A stretch of 28,452 nt of DNA from a virus: positions 1 through 28,452 of the IMG/VR virus record IMGVR_UViG_3300032182_000102; one strand, written 5' to 3'. Under the pieces are notes generated by a model, which was given only the letters and a program-made list of their open reading frames with translations, was not told where the DNA came from and did no database searches. Of the stretch, positions 1 through 5,156 are shown in pieces. Position 1 is the stretch's first letter, and each line of letters starts with the position of its first letter. A program made the position numbers and the translations under genes.

Positions 1-35
1 GCGTATGGACTTCATAAATTTGTGCCAAAATTTAC

Positions 36-50
36 GGCCTTTGAGAGGCC
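36..50 (-). other. Short perfect hairpin at the predicted 5' end of a transcript
   Basis: GGCCT and AGGCC form a perfect 5-bp stem around a 5-base loop. On the minus strand it begins one base after the GGG of the T7-like promoter at 46-68, so a transcript from that promoter would start with a hairpin. T7 mRNAs often carry 5' stem-loops that protect them. The function here is inferred from position. A short T run follows only after a gap, so it is a poor terminator. Confidence 0.4.
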
Positions 51-68
51 CTCTAGGGAGTCGTAGGT
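46..68 (-). promoter_or_regulatory. T7-type phage RNA polymerase promoter candidate
   Basis: Read on the minus strand, positions 65 to 49 are TACGACTCCCTAGAGGG. Against the T7 class III consensus TACGACTCACTATAGGG, 15 of 17 positions agree, including the -11 to -7 GACTC block read by the polymerase specificity loop and the GGG start. The predicted +1 is position 51, and the transcript would run leftward out of the window. A match this good is not expected by chance in 28 kb. No second copy was seen here, so whether it is a working promoter of this phage depends on finding copies elsewhere in the genome. It lies inside one arm of the hairpin at 49-96. Confidence 0.5.
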
Positions 69-96
69 GTCTTTACACCTGCGAGGAGCTAGAGGG
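49..96. repeat. Long imperfect inverted repeat with symmetric internal loop
   Basis: The two 22-base arms are 49-70 and 75-96, with a CTTT loop at 71-74. The outer stem is 8 bp (CCCTCTAG with CTAGAGGG). Then comes a 4 x 4 internal loop (GGAG opposite GGAG), then a 10-bp inner stem (TCGTAGGTGT with ACACCTGCGA, one T-G wobble). The architecture recalls T7 RNase III processing hairpins, which also sit next to phage promoters. A role in replication or packaging of DNA is the alternative. The structure is read directly; the role is inferred. Confidence 0.6.
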
Positions 97-120
97 GTCT
101 TGTAGGGGCTGCTAGGGGCC

Positions 121-321
121 TTAGAGATCGAATTGATCTTCTAAGACGATGCGCTGTAGGTAGTCAATTAGGTCCATAAGCATCATTTGCTCGTCTGGAT
201 TACCTCCAGCCCAATGTTCTTTGTGGGTTTTGACAGAGATCAACAGCTGACGAACAGCATCAATGGGCAAGTTAAGCTGGTATAAGTAGTTTCTCTCACT
301 CATTTTGCTGTCAACTCTCAT
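121..321 (-). CDS. Small hypothetical protein, 66 aa
   Basis: Not recognised. The ORF encodes a soluble, mixed-charge protein rich in Leu and Asp toward the C-terminus (ends LEDQFDL), with no membrane segment and no cysteine. The listed start is an ATG at 321. An in-frame ATG at 303 would give 60 aa and has a GAGAG sequence just upstream, so the shorter form is possible. It follows the 56-aa ORF at 330-500 by 8 bases, in an apparent run thyX, 330-500, 121-321. Nothing in the sequence points to a function. Confidence 0.6.
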   Translation of the reverse strand: MRVDSKMSERNYLYQLNLPIDAVRQLLISVKTHKEHWAGGNPDEQMMLMDLIDYLQRIVLEDQFDL

Positions 322-329
322 AGAAGAAC

Positions 330-500
330 TCAGAAGATGTCAGATTCAGTGATCTTTGCGTCACTGTTAGGGAAAGGAGGCATGATGGGACGTTGATTAA
401 CGTGGGCACATGCCAGTTCATAGAAGGGTGAGTCAGTCTTTCCTGCCTCTAGGAGGACTTGCTTAAGCCTGACCCAACGTTGGTAAGTGGAGTTGTCCAT
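330..500 (-). CDS. Hidden small ORF, 56 aa, overlapping the thyX 3' end
   Basis: Reading the frame opened by the ATG at 500-498 gives an uninterrupted 56-codon ORF ending in TGA at 330-332. It overlaps the last 52 bases of thyX in a different frame and fills almost all of the space between thyX and the 66-aa gene. The protein begins MDNSTYQRWVRLKQ, has a central AGKTDSPFYELACAHV segment and ends NSDAKITESDIF. The composition is protein-like and balanced, not that of a shadow frame. The Trp-x-x-Leu-Lys ... Gly-Lys-Thr-Asp-Ser-x-Phe-Tyr pattern resembles, from memory, short cyanophage hypothetical proteins; no function is known to me. It could be translationally coupled to thyX. Confidence 0.7.
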   Translation of the reverse strand: MDNSTYQRWVRLKQVLLEAGKTDSPFYELACAHVNQRPIMPPFPNSDAKITESDIF

Positions 501-1126
501 TCCAAAGCACGCGAAATGATAGGAAATTGGTCAATAAAGATAGCCCTAGCCTTTTCTGCAATGGTTTTATGCTCTATCTGTGTGCCATTATCGGTACGCA
601 GATTGATATAATGAATCCAAGAACGAACAGTGCCGTTCATATACAGGCGTGTTGGGCAACTAAGTGGTAATACGTTACGGGCACACTCTTTAGCTACACC
701 TTGAGAGAGTAGCTCATGATAAAGATCCTCAGACTCAGCATAGAGATGCGCTATACGGCGATAGAACATCTGTGTATGTTCTTTGTCTAGGTCATCATGA
801 CTAGCCTGACGGTTCTTATTGTCTTGTCTACGCAGTTGAGGCAGCTTAAGGTTGCCTAGTTCTAGTGTAGAAGCGTAGCGTTGGCTAAACTCTTGAAAGG
901 TAAAGCTACGGTGCCGTAGGATTTGAGGAGATATTGCCCTAGTTGTATTAATCTCTAACACCATATTAGCCATCTCGAAGATAGACCAGTGTTGATTTCT
1001 AATACAATAAGACAACAGCCGATCCACGGTCTCGTGGTTCTGTTGATTAGCAGGATTACTTACTCTTGCACAATAAGCAATAGTCTCTTCTGCCTTTGGT
1101 GTAACGGAGATTAGTGAAACAGACAT
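449..1126 (-). CDS. thyX: Flavin-dependent thymidylate synthase ThyX
   Basis: ThyX makes dTMP from dUMP using methylenetetrahydrofolate, with FAD and NADPH, supplying thymidylate for phage DNA synthesis in the cytoplasm. The protein is 225 aa from the ATG at 1126, the usual family length. The signature RHRx7S is present as RHRSFTFQEFSQRY at about residues 71-84. A second conserved block, INLRTDNGTQIEHK, lies at about 174-187 and corresponds to the substrate-binding LR...Q.E region of the family. I chose the ATG at 1126 because the protein then starts MSVSLISVTP. An upstream in-frame TTG at 1144 would add only six residues. It lies downstream of terL across a 330-base structured gap, so it may be the first gene of the left, early end if the genome terminus lies in that gap. 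Its own promoter may be in the AT-rich repeats at 1150-1169. Confidence 0.95.
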   Translation of the reverse strand: MSVSLISVTPKAEETIAYCARVSNPANQQNHETVDRLLSYCIRNQHWSIFEMANMVLEINTTRAISPQILRHRSFTFQEFSQRYASTLELGNLKLPQLRRQDNKNRQASHDDLDKEHTQMFYRRIAHLYAESEDLYHELLSQGVAKECARNVLPLSCPTRLYMNGTVRSWIHYINLRTDNGTQIEHKTIAEKARAIFIDQFPIISRALEWTTPLTNVGSGLSKSS

Positions 1127-1149
1127 TAAAGAAGAAATAGACAATACTA

Positions 1150-1169
1150 TATATACTAGTATATACTAG
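1150..1169. repeat. Tandem 10-bp AT-rich repeat upstream of thyX
   Basis: TATATACTAG occurs twice in perfect tandem. The overlap makes two nested palindromes: TATATACTAGTATATA at 1150-1165 and CTAGTATATACTAG at 1156-1169. It ends 24 bases upstream of the thyX ATG. The minus strand here offers TATA-type -10 sequences, so a host-type promoter or an operator for a dimeric repressor is plausible. The repeat is seen; the function is inferred. Confidence 0.55.
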
Positions 1170-1178
1170 CTCCGCATC

Positions 1179-1204
1179 AACCCCCCTTCGGTGGGTTTCT
1201 TTGG
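1179..1204 (+). terminator. Possible plus-strand-oriented terminator
   Basis: AACCC at 1179-1183 pairs with GGGTT at 1193-1197. One mismatch and two more C-G pairs follow, around a TTC loop (a C-TTCG-G tetraloop is the alternative pairing). On the plus strand the stem is followed by TTCTTT. On the minus strand no T run follows, so as a Rho-independent terminator it would stop plus-strand (antisense) transcription rather than terL transcripts. The T tract is interrupted, so this is weak. Confidence 0.35.
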
Positions 1205-1348
1205 TCTTCACTTTCAGTCGCTGTCGCTCCTTCAAGTTCAGAACCCTACCCCCTATAGTCCCCCTTCCCTTGTGTCAGACCCCCCAAACCATACCGCCAA
1301 GGGGCGTATCTGTGGTGCGTCAGGGGTCCAATGTGAAACATTAGGGGA

Positions 1349-1375
1349 CGGGAGGACGGAGTATCTATCCTCCCG
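1349..1375. other. 8-bp perfect hairpin in the terL-thyX gap
   Basis: CGGGAGGA (1349-1356) and TCCTCCCG (1368-1375) form a perfect stem with an 11-base loop. No T tract follows on either strand, so it is not a simple terminator. It is one of several stems in this gap that could shape RNA or act on DNA during concatemer processing. Confidence 0.45.
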
Positions 1376-1394
1376 CTTGTCGTGACGTGGGAGT

Positions 1395-1444
1395 CACCTA
1401 CCGCTGTTCCACACCAGAAGGCACCACACTTCTGGTATTAGGTG
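1395..1444. other. Nested double hairpin just downstream of terL
   Basis: An outer stem CACCTA (1395-1400) with TAGGTG (1439-1444) encloses a perfect 8-bp inner stem ACCAGAAG (1413-1420) with CTTCTGGT (1429-1436) and an 8-base loop. It starts 13 bases after the terL stop in the direction of transcription. On the plus strand a short AGGT-GGC-ACCT stem followed by TTTTT (1440-1454) overlaps it. Candidate roles are 3'-end protection of the late transcript, RNase III processing or a packaging signal; the sequence alone does not decide. Confidence 0.45.
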
Positions 1445-1456
1445 GCACCTTTTTCC

Positions 1457-3196
1457 TTAACGATCAGAAACCCAGTTATAGACACCAGTTTCAGACACAT
1501 CTGTGTCTTCAAAGGTTTTGCCTGCTACAAGCATGTCAGTAGCCATCTGTGGGTCATTCATAAAGGCGGTCAGCATCTTGTTCCAGGTCTGACGCTTTTG
1601 CTCAATCTGAGCCTGTTTAGCAGAGACAGCAAGGACATCCTGGAAGTATTTAACACCAAGACAAAGACAGTCAGCACGGTCATCGTGACGGACAGCACCA
1701 CGTTCCCGACACATCCTAGTGAGCTGGTACATCAGCATTCTAGGCAGTCGTTCCTCTGGTGCATCCTCGGGATTAGATTTATAGTCCCAGGTAACCAGGC
1801 GCTGGTCAATAACAATACGGTGCTGGTTAAGCACGGGTTCTAGTGTGTCAATAATCCTGTCTTCCTTACGGGTAGTAGCACGCATTTCTTCAAATGACAT
1901 ACCTACCTTCATTTCCTGCGCGTGTTTTTTCATCAGTTCCATAATGGCGCCGTCCCCGAAGTTACTTTCGATTAGGCACATCTTGGCGTTATAGCGTTTG
2001 CCACGCCGCAGTATTTCTCTTAACGTAACATCCGAGTAACCATCTTGCGTAGCAAAGATGTCACGAATAAAAATATAACCATTTAGTTGACTAAGGATAA
2101 TGGCGACTGTCTCGTCTTTACCGCGACCCGAAGGGTCAACAGCGATAATCGTCTCGCCGTACGGTACATACTCGCCCGTCGATTTTGGTCTATGCCATCT
2201 GTCGCCAGGCAAAGCAACAGCAGGAAGATCAAGAACAGTTTCTTTGTCGGCACCCCAAACAATGTCGCTGGGACCTTTTTCCAAATCAAGGGGAAGCACA
2301 GAAAAGTCACTGAGCTTAAGGGGAAACTTAAGGGCATCGCTCAAGGCGGTGTCCAACATGAATTGTAATTGGAAATTTGAACGCGACATACTTTGTTCGC
2401 GTTCCATCAAATTTATTTCTGAGAAGCGTGTGTCAGTGGGTAACCACTTAACAGCCTCCAGCCCTTTTGTTTCTATGTCATGCTCTAGCTGTGGAGCAAG
2501 GACACCCTCGTAACCCACCATATCTTTGGGGTAACGAGCAGGCCACACAAAGGGTTTGTAATTACGTTCTCTTAATGTACGATAGATTGTAAACGTAGTT
2601 TGGGGGGTTCCTAAGAAAATAATTCGACTGCTATCCTTTGGTGTCAGAACCGATTCACCTTCGGTAACTAACTGTAAAAGTTTCTCTCTTTGGAAGTCAG
2701 AGCTAGAGTTAGCAGGAACTTCCACGTCATCGAATACTAGAACGTCAGCCCTAGAACCTGTCAGCTGACCCGTAATGCCGACTGACTTTACGGAAGGAGC
2801 CTGAGCCGGTCTACAACCTGCAACATCGAACGATATACGAGACCAACGCTGGTCATCATCCACAGGACGGAGATGAGCAAGCCAATCAAACTCCAGGATA
2901 CATTTTTGGCAGAAGATAGTGAAGTCGTCAGCTCTCTGCTTAGACGCAGATACAACAAGGATCTTTTTATCACGGTCATTCCATAGCGTCCAGAGAACGA
3001 ACGCTGCGGAGATCCAGCTTTTACCAAGTCCACGGAAGGCTTGGATTTGCAAACGCTTTGGTCCATTTTGCAGGTGATCAGCAATGGCAAGCTGTGCGCG
3101 GGTAGGACAAGGCAGGTCGAGCGATTTCCATACCGCAGTTAGGAACAAAGGAAAACTAGCCCCTAGACGGGCCTCAGGGGTCTGATTGTCAGGCAT
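1457..3196 (-). CDS. terL: Large terminase subunit (DNA packaging ATPase/nuclease, T7 gp19-like)
   Basis: This is the packaging motor that docks on the portal, pumps concatemeric DNA into the prohead with ATP and cuts it at the genome end. The 579-aa protein (T7 gp19 is 586) has an N-terminal ATPase half: the Walker A loop FRGLGKSW at about 54-61, and Walker B DVLVFDDVE at about 151-159 with acidic residues 156 and 157. The coupling-type segment IIFLGTPQT is at about 192-200. The C-terminal RNase H-like nuclease half shows IAVDPSGRGKDET at about 351-363 (Asp354), LIESNFGDGA at about 408-417 and a late Asp cluster HDDRADC. The start is the ATG at 3196, with no clear Shine-Dalgarno sequence. 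A terminator-like hairpin lies 24 bases upstream, so expression may depend on read-through or a separate promoter. Small and large subunits are not adjacent here, unlike in most phages. Confidence 0.97.
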   Translation of the reverse strand: MPDNQTPEARLGASFPLFLTAVWKSLDLPCPTRAQLAIADHLQNGPKRLQIQAFRGLGKSWISAAFVLWTLWNDRDKKILVVSASKQRADDFTIFCQKCILEFDWLAHLRPVDDDQRWSRISFDVAGCRPAQAPSVKSVGITGQLTGSRADVLVFDDVEVPANSSSDFQREKLLQLVTEGESVLTPKDSSRIIFLGTPQTTFTIYRTLRERNYKPFVWPARYPKDMVGYEGVLAPQLEHDIETKGLEAVKWLPTDTRFSEINLMEREQSMSRSNFQLQFMLDTALSDALKFPLKLSDFSVLPLDLEKGPSDIVWGADKETVLDLPAVALPGDRWHRPKSTGEYVPYGETIIAVDPSGRGKDETVAIILSQLNGYIFIRDIFATQDGYSDVTLREILRRGKRYNAKMCLIESNFGDGAIMELMKKHAQEMKVGMSFEEMRATTRKEDRIIDTLEPVLNQHRIVIDQRLVTWDYKSNPEDAPEERLPRMLMYQLTRMCRERGAVRHDDRADCLCLGVKYFQDVLAVSAKQAQIEQKRQTWNKMLTAFMNDPQMATDMLVAGKTFEDTDVSETGVYNWVSDR

Positions 3197-3219
3197 TGGA
3201 TACAGAGTATCTATTAAGT

Positions 3220-3244
3220 AAAAAGGGGGCCTTGTAGGACCCCC
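3220..3244 (-). terminator. Rho-independent terminator upstream of terL
   Basis: On the minus strand GGGGG and CCCCC, then CC and GG, form a stem with a single bulged T and a five-base loop, followed directly by TTTTT (3220-3224). It lies between the stop of the 84-aa gene (3254) and the terL start (3196). It would reduce transcription into terL, in keeping with the low terminase dose phages need. Confidence 0.7.
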
Positions 3245-3253
3245 TAGACGCCT

Positions 3254-3508
3254 CTAAGAGCATTTCCAACGACGCAGAGCCAGTGCCTTGCGTGTTGGCT
3301 TACCGCTTGGTTTTTTCATTGGTCCCTTGACGCCCTTCATACGAGCGCAGAATGATTTCTTACGGGGACCACCACCAGGCTGTGGCGCTTTGAGATTAGA
3401 GCCAGTTGCTCGGTTGTAACGAGCACGCCCTTTTGCGGTAAGGCCACCCTTACGGCTTTTTTCTCCACGTTTTAGAGAAAGGCTGGGTGTCTTACGGCGT
3501 TTCTTCAT
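3254..3508 (-). CDS. Small basic protein, 84 aa, DUF6321-like
   Basis: About a third of residues are Lys or Arg. The core GGLTAKGRARYNRATGSNLK followed by a Pro/Gly stretch and RKKSFCARMKGVKGPMKK matches, from memory, a widespread phage and marine-virus family of unknown function (DUF6321). The order 'GGL-AKGR-YN--TGSNLK ... KSFCARM-G' is its hallmark. The protein ends in RRWKCS. It has no membrane segment. Its ATG overlaps the stop of the 28-aa gene upstream as ATGA, indicating translational coupling. A DNA-binding or virion role is suggested only by charge and by its place next to terL. I am confident it is a gene and do not know its function. Confidence 0.85.
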   Translation of the reverse strand: MKKRRKTPSLSLKRGEKSRKGGLTAKGRARYNRATGSNLKAPQPGGGPRKKSFCARMKGVKGPMKKPSGKPTRKALALRRWKCS

Positions 3509-3591
3509 TTCTTGTAGCCCTTACCTTTTTTCTTACACTTGCCGGCTTTTTTGCAAGACATAGGGGAAGTGCAAGACTTACAAAGTTTCAT
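3505..3591 (-). CDS. 28-aa four-cysteine, lysine-rich microprotein
   Basis: An ATG at 3591 opens a 28-codon ORF ending in TGA at 3505. The start is two bases after the TAA of the upstream gene (TAATCATG, the spacing used at many junctions in this genome). The stop overlaps the next start as ATGA. The junctions therefore fit the operon exactly, with no unexplained space left. The protein begins MKLCKSC and ends KKKGKGYKK; 11 of 28 residues are Lys, and Cys lie at 4, 7, 13 and 19 (C-x2-C-x5-C-x5-C). That could bind one zinc ion or form disulphides. It is too short for automatic gene callers. No function is known; its neighbours are all cationic. Confidence 0.75.
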   Translation of the reverse strand: MKLCKSCTSPMSCKKAGKCKKKGKGYKK

Positions 3592-3593
3592 GA

Positions 3594-4406
3594 TTACTTA
3601 GTGGTGTACTTCTTACCTTTGAACATAAAGGTTTTTTTGCCGGCTTTTTTAGCAGCGGCGTATGCTTTATCGAAGGCTTGAGCAATGGTGCCCACCTTCT
3701 TAGATCCAACTTTTTTGGGTCCAACTTTTAGGCGACTACGAACAGTACCGTCTGCGTCACGGGTATTGTACTTGCCGACAGAAGACTCAAGTTTGGCCTG
3801 GCGAGCAGCAGCTGCACGAGCACCAGGGCCACTCATAGTGGCGTCAGCAACAGGACGAGCCCGCATAACTTCGTATGCTACACCAGCAGGAGTAACAGCA
3901 CGACCACCGCGAGCAAGACGAGCAGCCATACCAGCAGCTCGGGTTCCTCCACGAATAGCCCTAGAGGGCGCCTCGCGTCCAGCAGCAGGGCGAGACCCAC
4001 GATAGCTACCAACACCACGACGGACGGTGCGACGACGATTGTAGGGGCTAGGAGTACCGCCAGGAGGACGATTAGACCTTGTAGTTTGACGGCTGCCAAT
4101 AACTCCGCTAACACGGCGATTCGGCCCTTGGACAGGAGCCTGCCGAGGACCTTGTGCGCCACGAGGAGGACCTGATACGGGGCGAGTTTTTACACCGGTA
4201 CCCCTCCGTGCATTACGGGTTTTGGACACGGTGCTTGCCACACGCTTGCTTTTGGTAGTGGCAGTCTTGGTACCGGGCTTAGTACCACGTTGAAGACGGG
4301 CCTTGGTGCCAGTCTTTTTAGTGCGTTCACGCATTGCTTTTGCTGCACGAGCCCGTTGTTGAGCGCGTTGTTTGCGCTGTGCAGCAGTGGACTTGTAGCG
4401 AGCCAT
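3594..4406 (-). CDS. Arg/Lys-rich, low-complexity protein, 270 aa
   Basis: Not a known enzyme. About a quarter of residues are Lys/Arg, with much Ala, Gly, Pro and Thr. The first ~200 residues look disordered and histone- or protamine-like (RKQRAQQRARAAKAMRER near the start, NRRRTVRRG in the middle). Near residues 229-240 is a short repeat, KVGPKKVGSKKVG. The C-terminus is ordered-looking: IAQAFDKAYAAAKKAGKKTF then MFKGKKYTTK. The pattern 'AF--A...G---F-F-GK-YTT' recurs, from memory, at the ends of assorted phage virion proteins. It has no hydrophobic segment. Its ATG overlaps nothing but follows the 86-aa gene with a one-base TGATG overlap. Binding or condensing DNA during packaging or ejection is an inference from charge and location. 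Confidence 0.85.
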   Translation of the reverse strand: MARYKSTAAQRKQRAQQRARAAKAMRERTKKTGTKARLQRGTKPGTKTATTKSKRVASTVSKTRNARRGTGVKTRPVSGPPRGAQGPRQAPVQGPNRRVSGVIGSRQTTRSNRPPGGTPSPYNRRRTVRRGVGSYRGSRPAAGREAPSRAIRGGTRAAGMAARLARGGRAVTPAGVAYEVMRARPVADATMSGPGARAAAARQAKLESSVGKYNTRDADGTVRSRLKVGPKKVGSKKVGTIAQAFDKAYAAAKKAGKKTFMFKGKKYTTK

Positions 4407-4666
4407 CAGCGAGAAGCCAGACCCATGGAGGTGCTGGTGGTAGCGCTAGAAGTAGCGATGGCAGTGTTGATCAGATCAATCAGATCAGCCACAGTGTAGT
4501 CACCAGTAGCAGCGTTAGCAGCAGCCTGGGTCAGACCAGTCAGAGTAGCAGCAGTTACCTTGTTAGGACCAGCCAGGTGAACGCCTTTGATTGCTTTCTT
4601 GTTGATAAATTGACGGGCTCCGGTCAGATCACCGTAAGCAGAACCGCCTGCAGGGTTAGTAGCCAT
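4406..4666 (-). CDS. Hypothetical protein, 86 aa, Ala/Thr-rich
   Basis: Not recognised. Unlike its neighbours it is nearly neutral. The N-terminal half (GDLTGARQFINKKAIKGVHL) is followed by TAATLTGLTQAAANAATGDY, a predicted helix DLIDLINTAIA and a Ser/Thr tail (SSATTSTSMGLASR). Its composition resembles small virion decoration proteins more than an enzyme. Cyanophage Syn5 carries knob and horn proteins encoded in its late region, so a virion surface role is a possible but unsupported guess. Its ATG is two bases from the HNH gene stop (TAATCATG) and its stop overlaps the next start (TGATG), so it is certainly part of the operon. Confidence 0.75.
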   Translation of the reverse strand: MATNPAGGSAYGDLTGARQFINKKAIKGVHLAGPNKVTAATLTGLTQAAANAATGDYTVADLIDLINTAIATSSATTSTSMGLASR

Positions 4667-4668
4667 GA

Positions 4669-4986
4669 TTAAACAGTTGTCCAGGAAAGAACTTTGAAGA
4701 AATTTTCAGTCGAAAAAGATTCTTGACCGACCCACCAGCTAAGCCAGTGGGACGATCCTTTGCTTTGATTGCATTTCACACAAGCGCACACTACGTTATT
4801 TGTAATGTCGTGACCTCCTTTTGCTTTAGGATGAACGTGATCTAAGGTTAGACAGTCTGTGGATCCGCAATAAACACACCGGTTGCCCCAGTGTTCTTTG
4901 ATTGCAGCACGCCACATACGTTTCGCTTCAGCAGAAGTCATAGCTTGAAGGAAGTAAAGGTATTCGGAAGGGGCTTTGAGAGGCAT
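4669..4986 (-). CDS. HNH endonuclease, 105 aa
   Basis: This is a small metal-dependent DNA nuclease of the HNH / beta-beta-alpha-metal family. Structural Cys pairs are RCVYCG at about 36-41 (Cys37, Cys40) and CVKCNQSKG at about 69-77 (Cys69, Cys72). The catalytic core is LTLDHVHPKAKGGHD at about 46-60 with His50, then NN (63-64) and N73 plus K76. The N-terminal ~30 residues are helical. HNH proteins beside terminase genes assist packaging cleavage in HK97-type phages. Free-standing HNH homing endonucleases are also common in phages. T7 has none at this site. The tight two-base spacing to the next gene suggests an integrated operon member rather than a recent invasion. Confidence 0.93.
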   Translation of the reverse strand: MPLKAPSEYLYFLQAMTSAEAKRMWRAAIKEHWGNRCVYCGSTDCLTLDHVHPKAKGGHDITNNVVCACVKCNQSKGSSHWLSWWVGQESFSTENFFKVLSWTTV

Positions 4987-5002
4987 AATGCTCTACGGTG
5001 GT

Positions 5003-5152
5003 TTACTTCTTAGCTTTCTTTCCTCGCTTTTTGGGGAATCCAGCTTTCATGTTGGCATAAGCCTTAGCCGTAATAGTAGACTTAGACTTAGGCCGCGATG
5101 TGCCGGCTTTTCTTCGCTTGTTAATGTTGCAATACAGGCCGCATTTTGCCAT
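5003..5152 (-). CDS. Tiny lysine-rich protein, 49 aa
   Basis: The start is the ATG at 5152 (MAKCGLYCNINKRRK), four bases after the stop of the upstream gene. A longer in-frame reading to 5272 would overlap that gene by more than 100 bases and adds an unrelated hydrophobic stretch, so I reject it. Seventeen of 49 residues are Lys/Arg. The pattern LY-NINKRRKAGTSRPKSKST followed by AYANMKAGF and a KKRGKKAKK tail is one I recall as recurrent among cyanophage and other marine phage hypotheticals. Function unknown. Two Cys near the N-terminus (4 and 8) are notable. Confidence 0.82.
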   Translation of the reverse strand: MAKCGLYCNINKRRKAGTSRPKSKSTITAKAYANMKAGFPKKRGKKAKK

Positions 5153-5156
5153 GGTA

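Larger units (their letters stand above)
1127..1456. other. Non-coding, hairpin-dense gap between terL and thyX
   Basis: No convincing gene is visible in these 330 bases. It holds at least five inverted repeats: the AT-rich repeats at 1150-1169, the stem at 1179-1197, AATGT-GAA-ACATT at 1330-1342, an 8-bp stem at 1349-1375 and a nested pair at 1395-1444. There is also GTGAC/GTCAC at 1382-1397. A C-rich tract runs from about 1243 to 1292. In T7 the large terminase gene is near the right genome end, followed by a short region and the terminal direct repeat. By position this gap is a candidate for the genome terminus or concatemer-processing region. No duplicated copy can be seen within this window. 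Confidence 0.5.

Noticed and set aside
1251-1272. ACTATAGGG on the minus strand upstream of thyX
   Set aside because: It matches only the melting/start part of a T7 promoter; the upstream recognition block is a run of G and A with no match.
1191-1385. Plus-strand 64-aa ORF in the terL-thyX gap
   Set aside because: Low-complexity Pro/Ser-rich translation, no ribosome site, wrong strand for the operon, and it runs through several hairpins.
1390-1405. TAGGTGAC on the minus strand, as in the SP6 promoter
   Set aside because: Eight bases match SP6 but the rest of the promoter, including the TATAG start region, does not.
1442-1843. Plus-strand 133-aa ORF antisense to terL
   Set aside because: Lies wholly opposite the conserved C-terminal terminase coding sequence; composition is that of a shadow frame.
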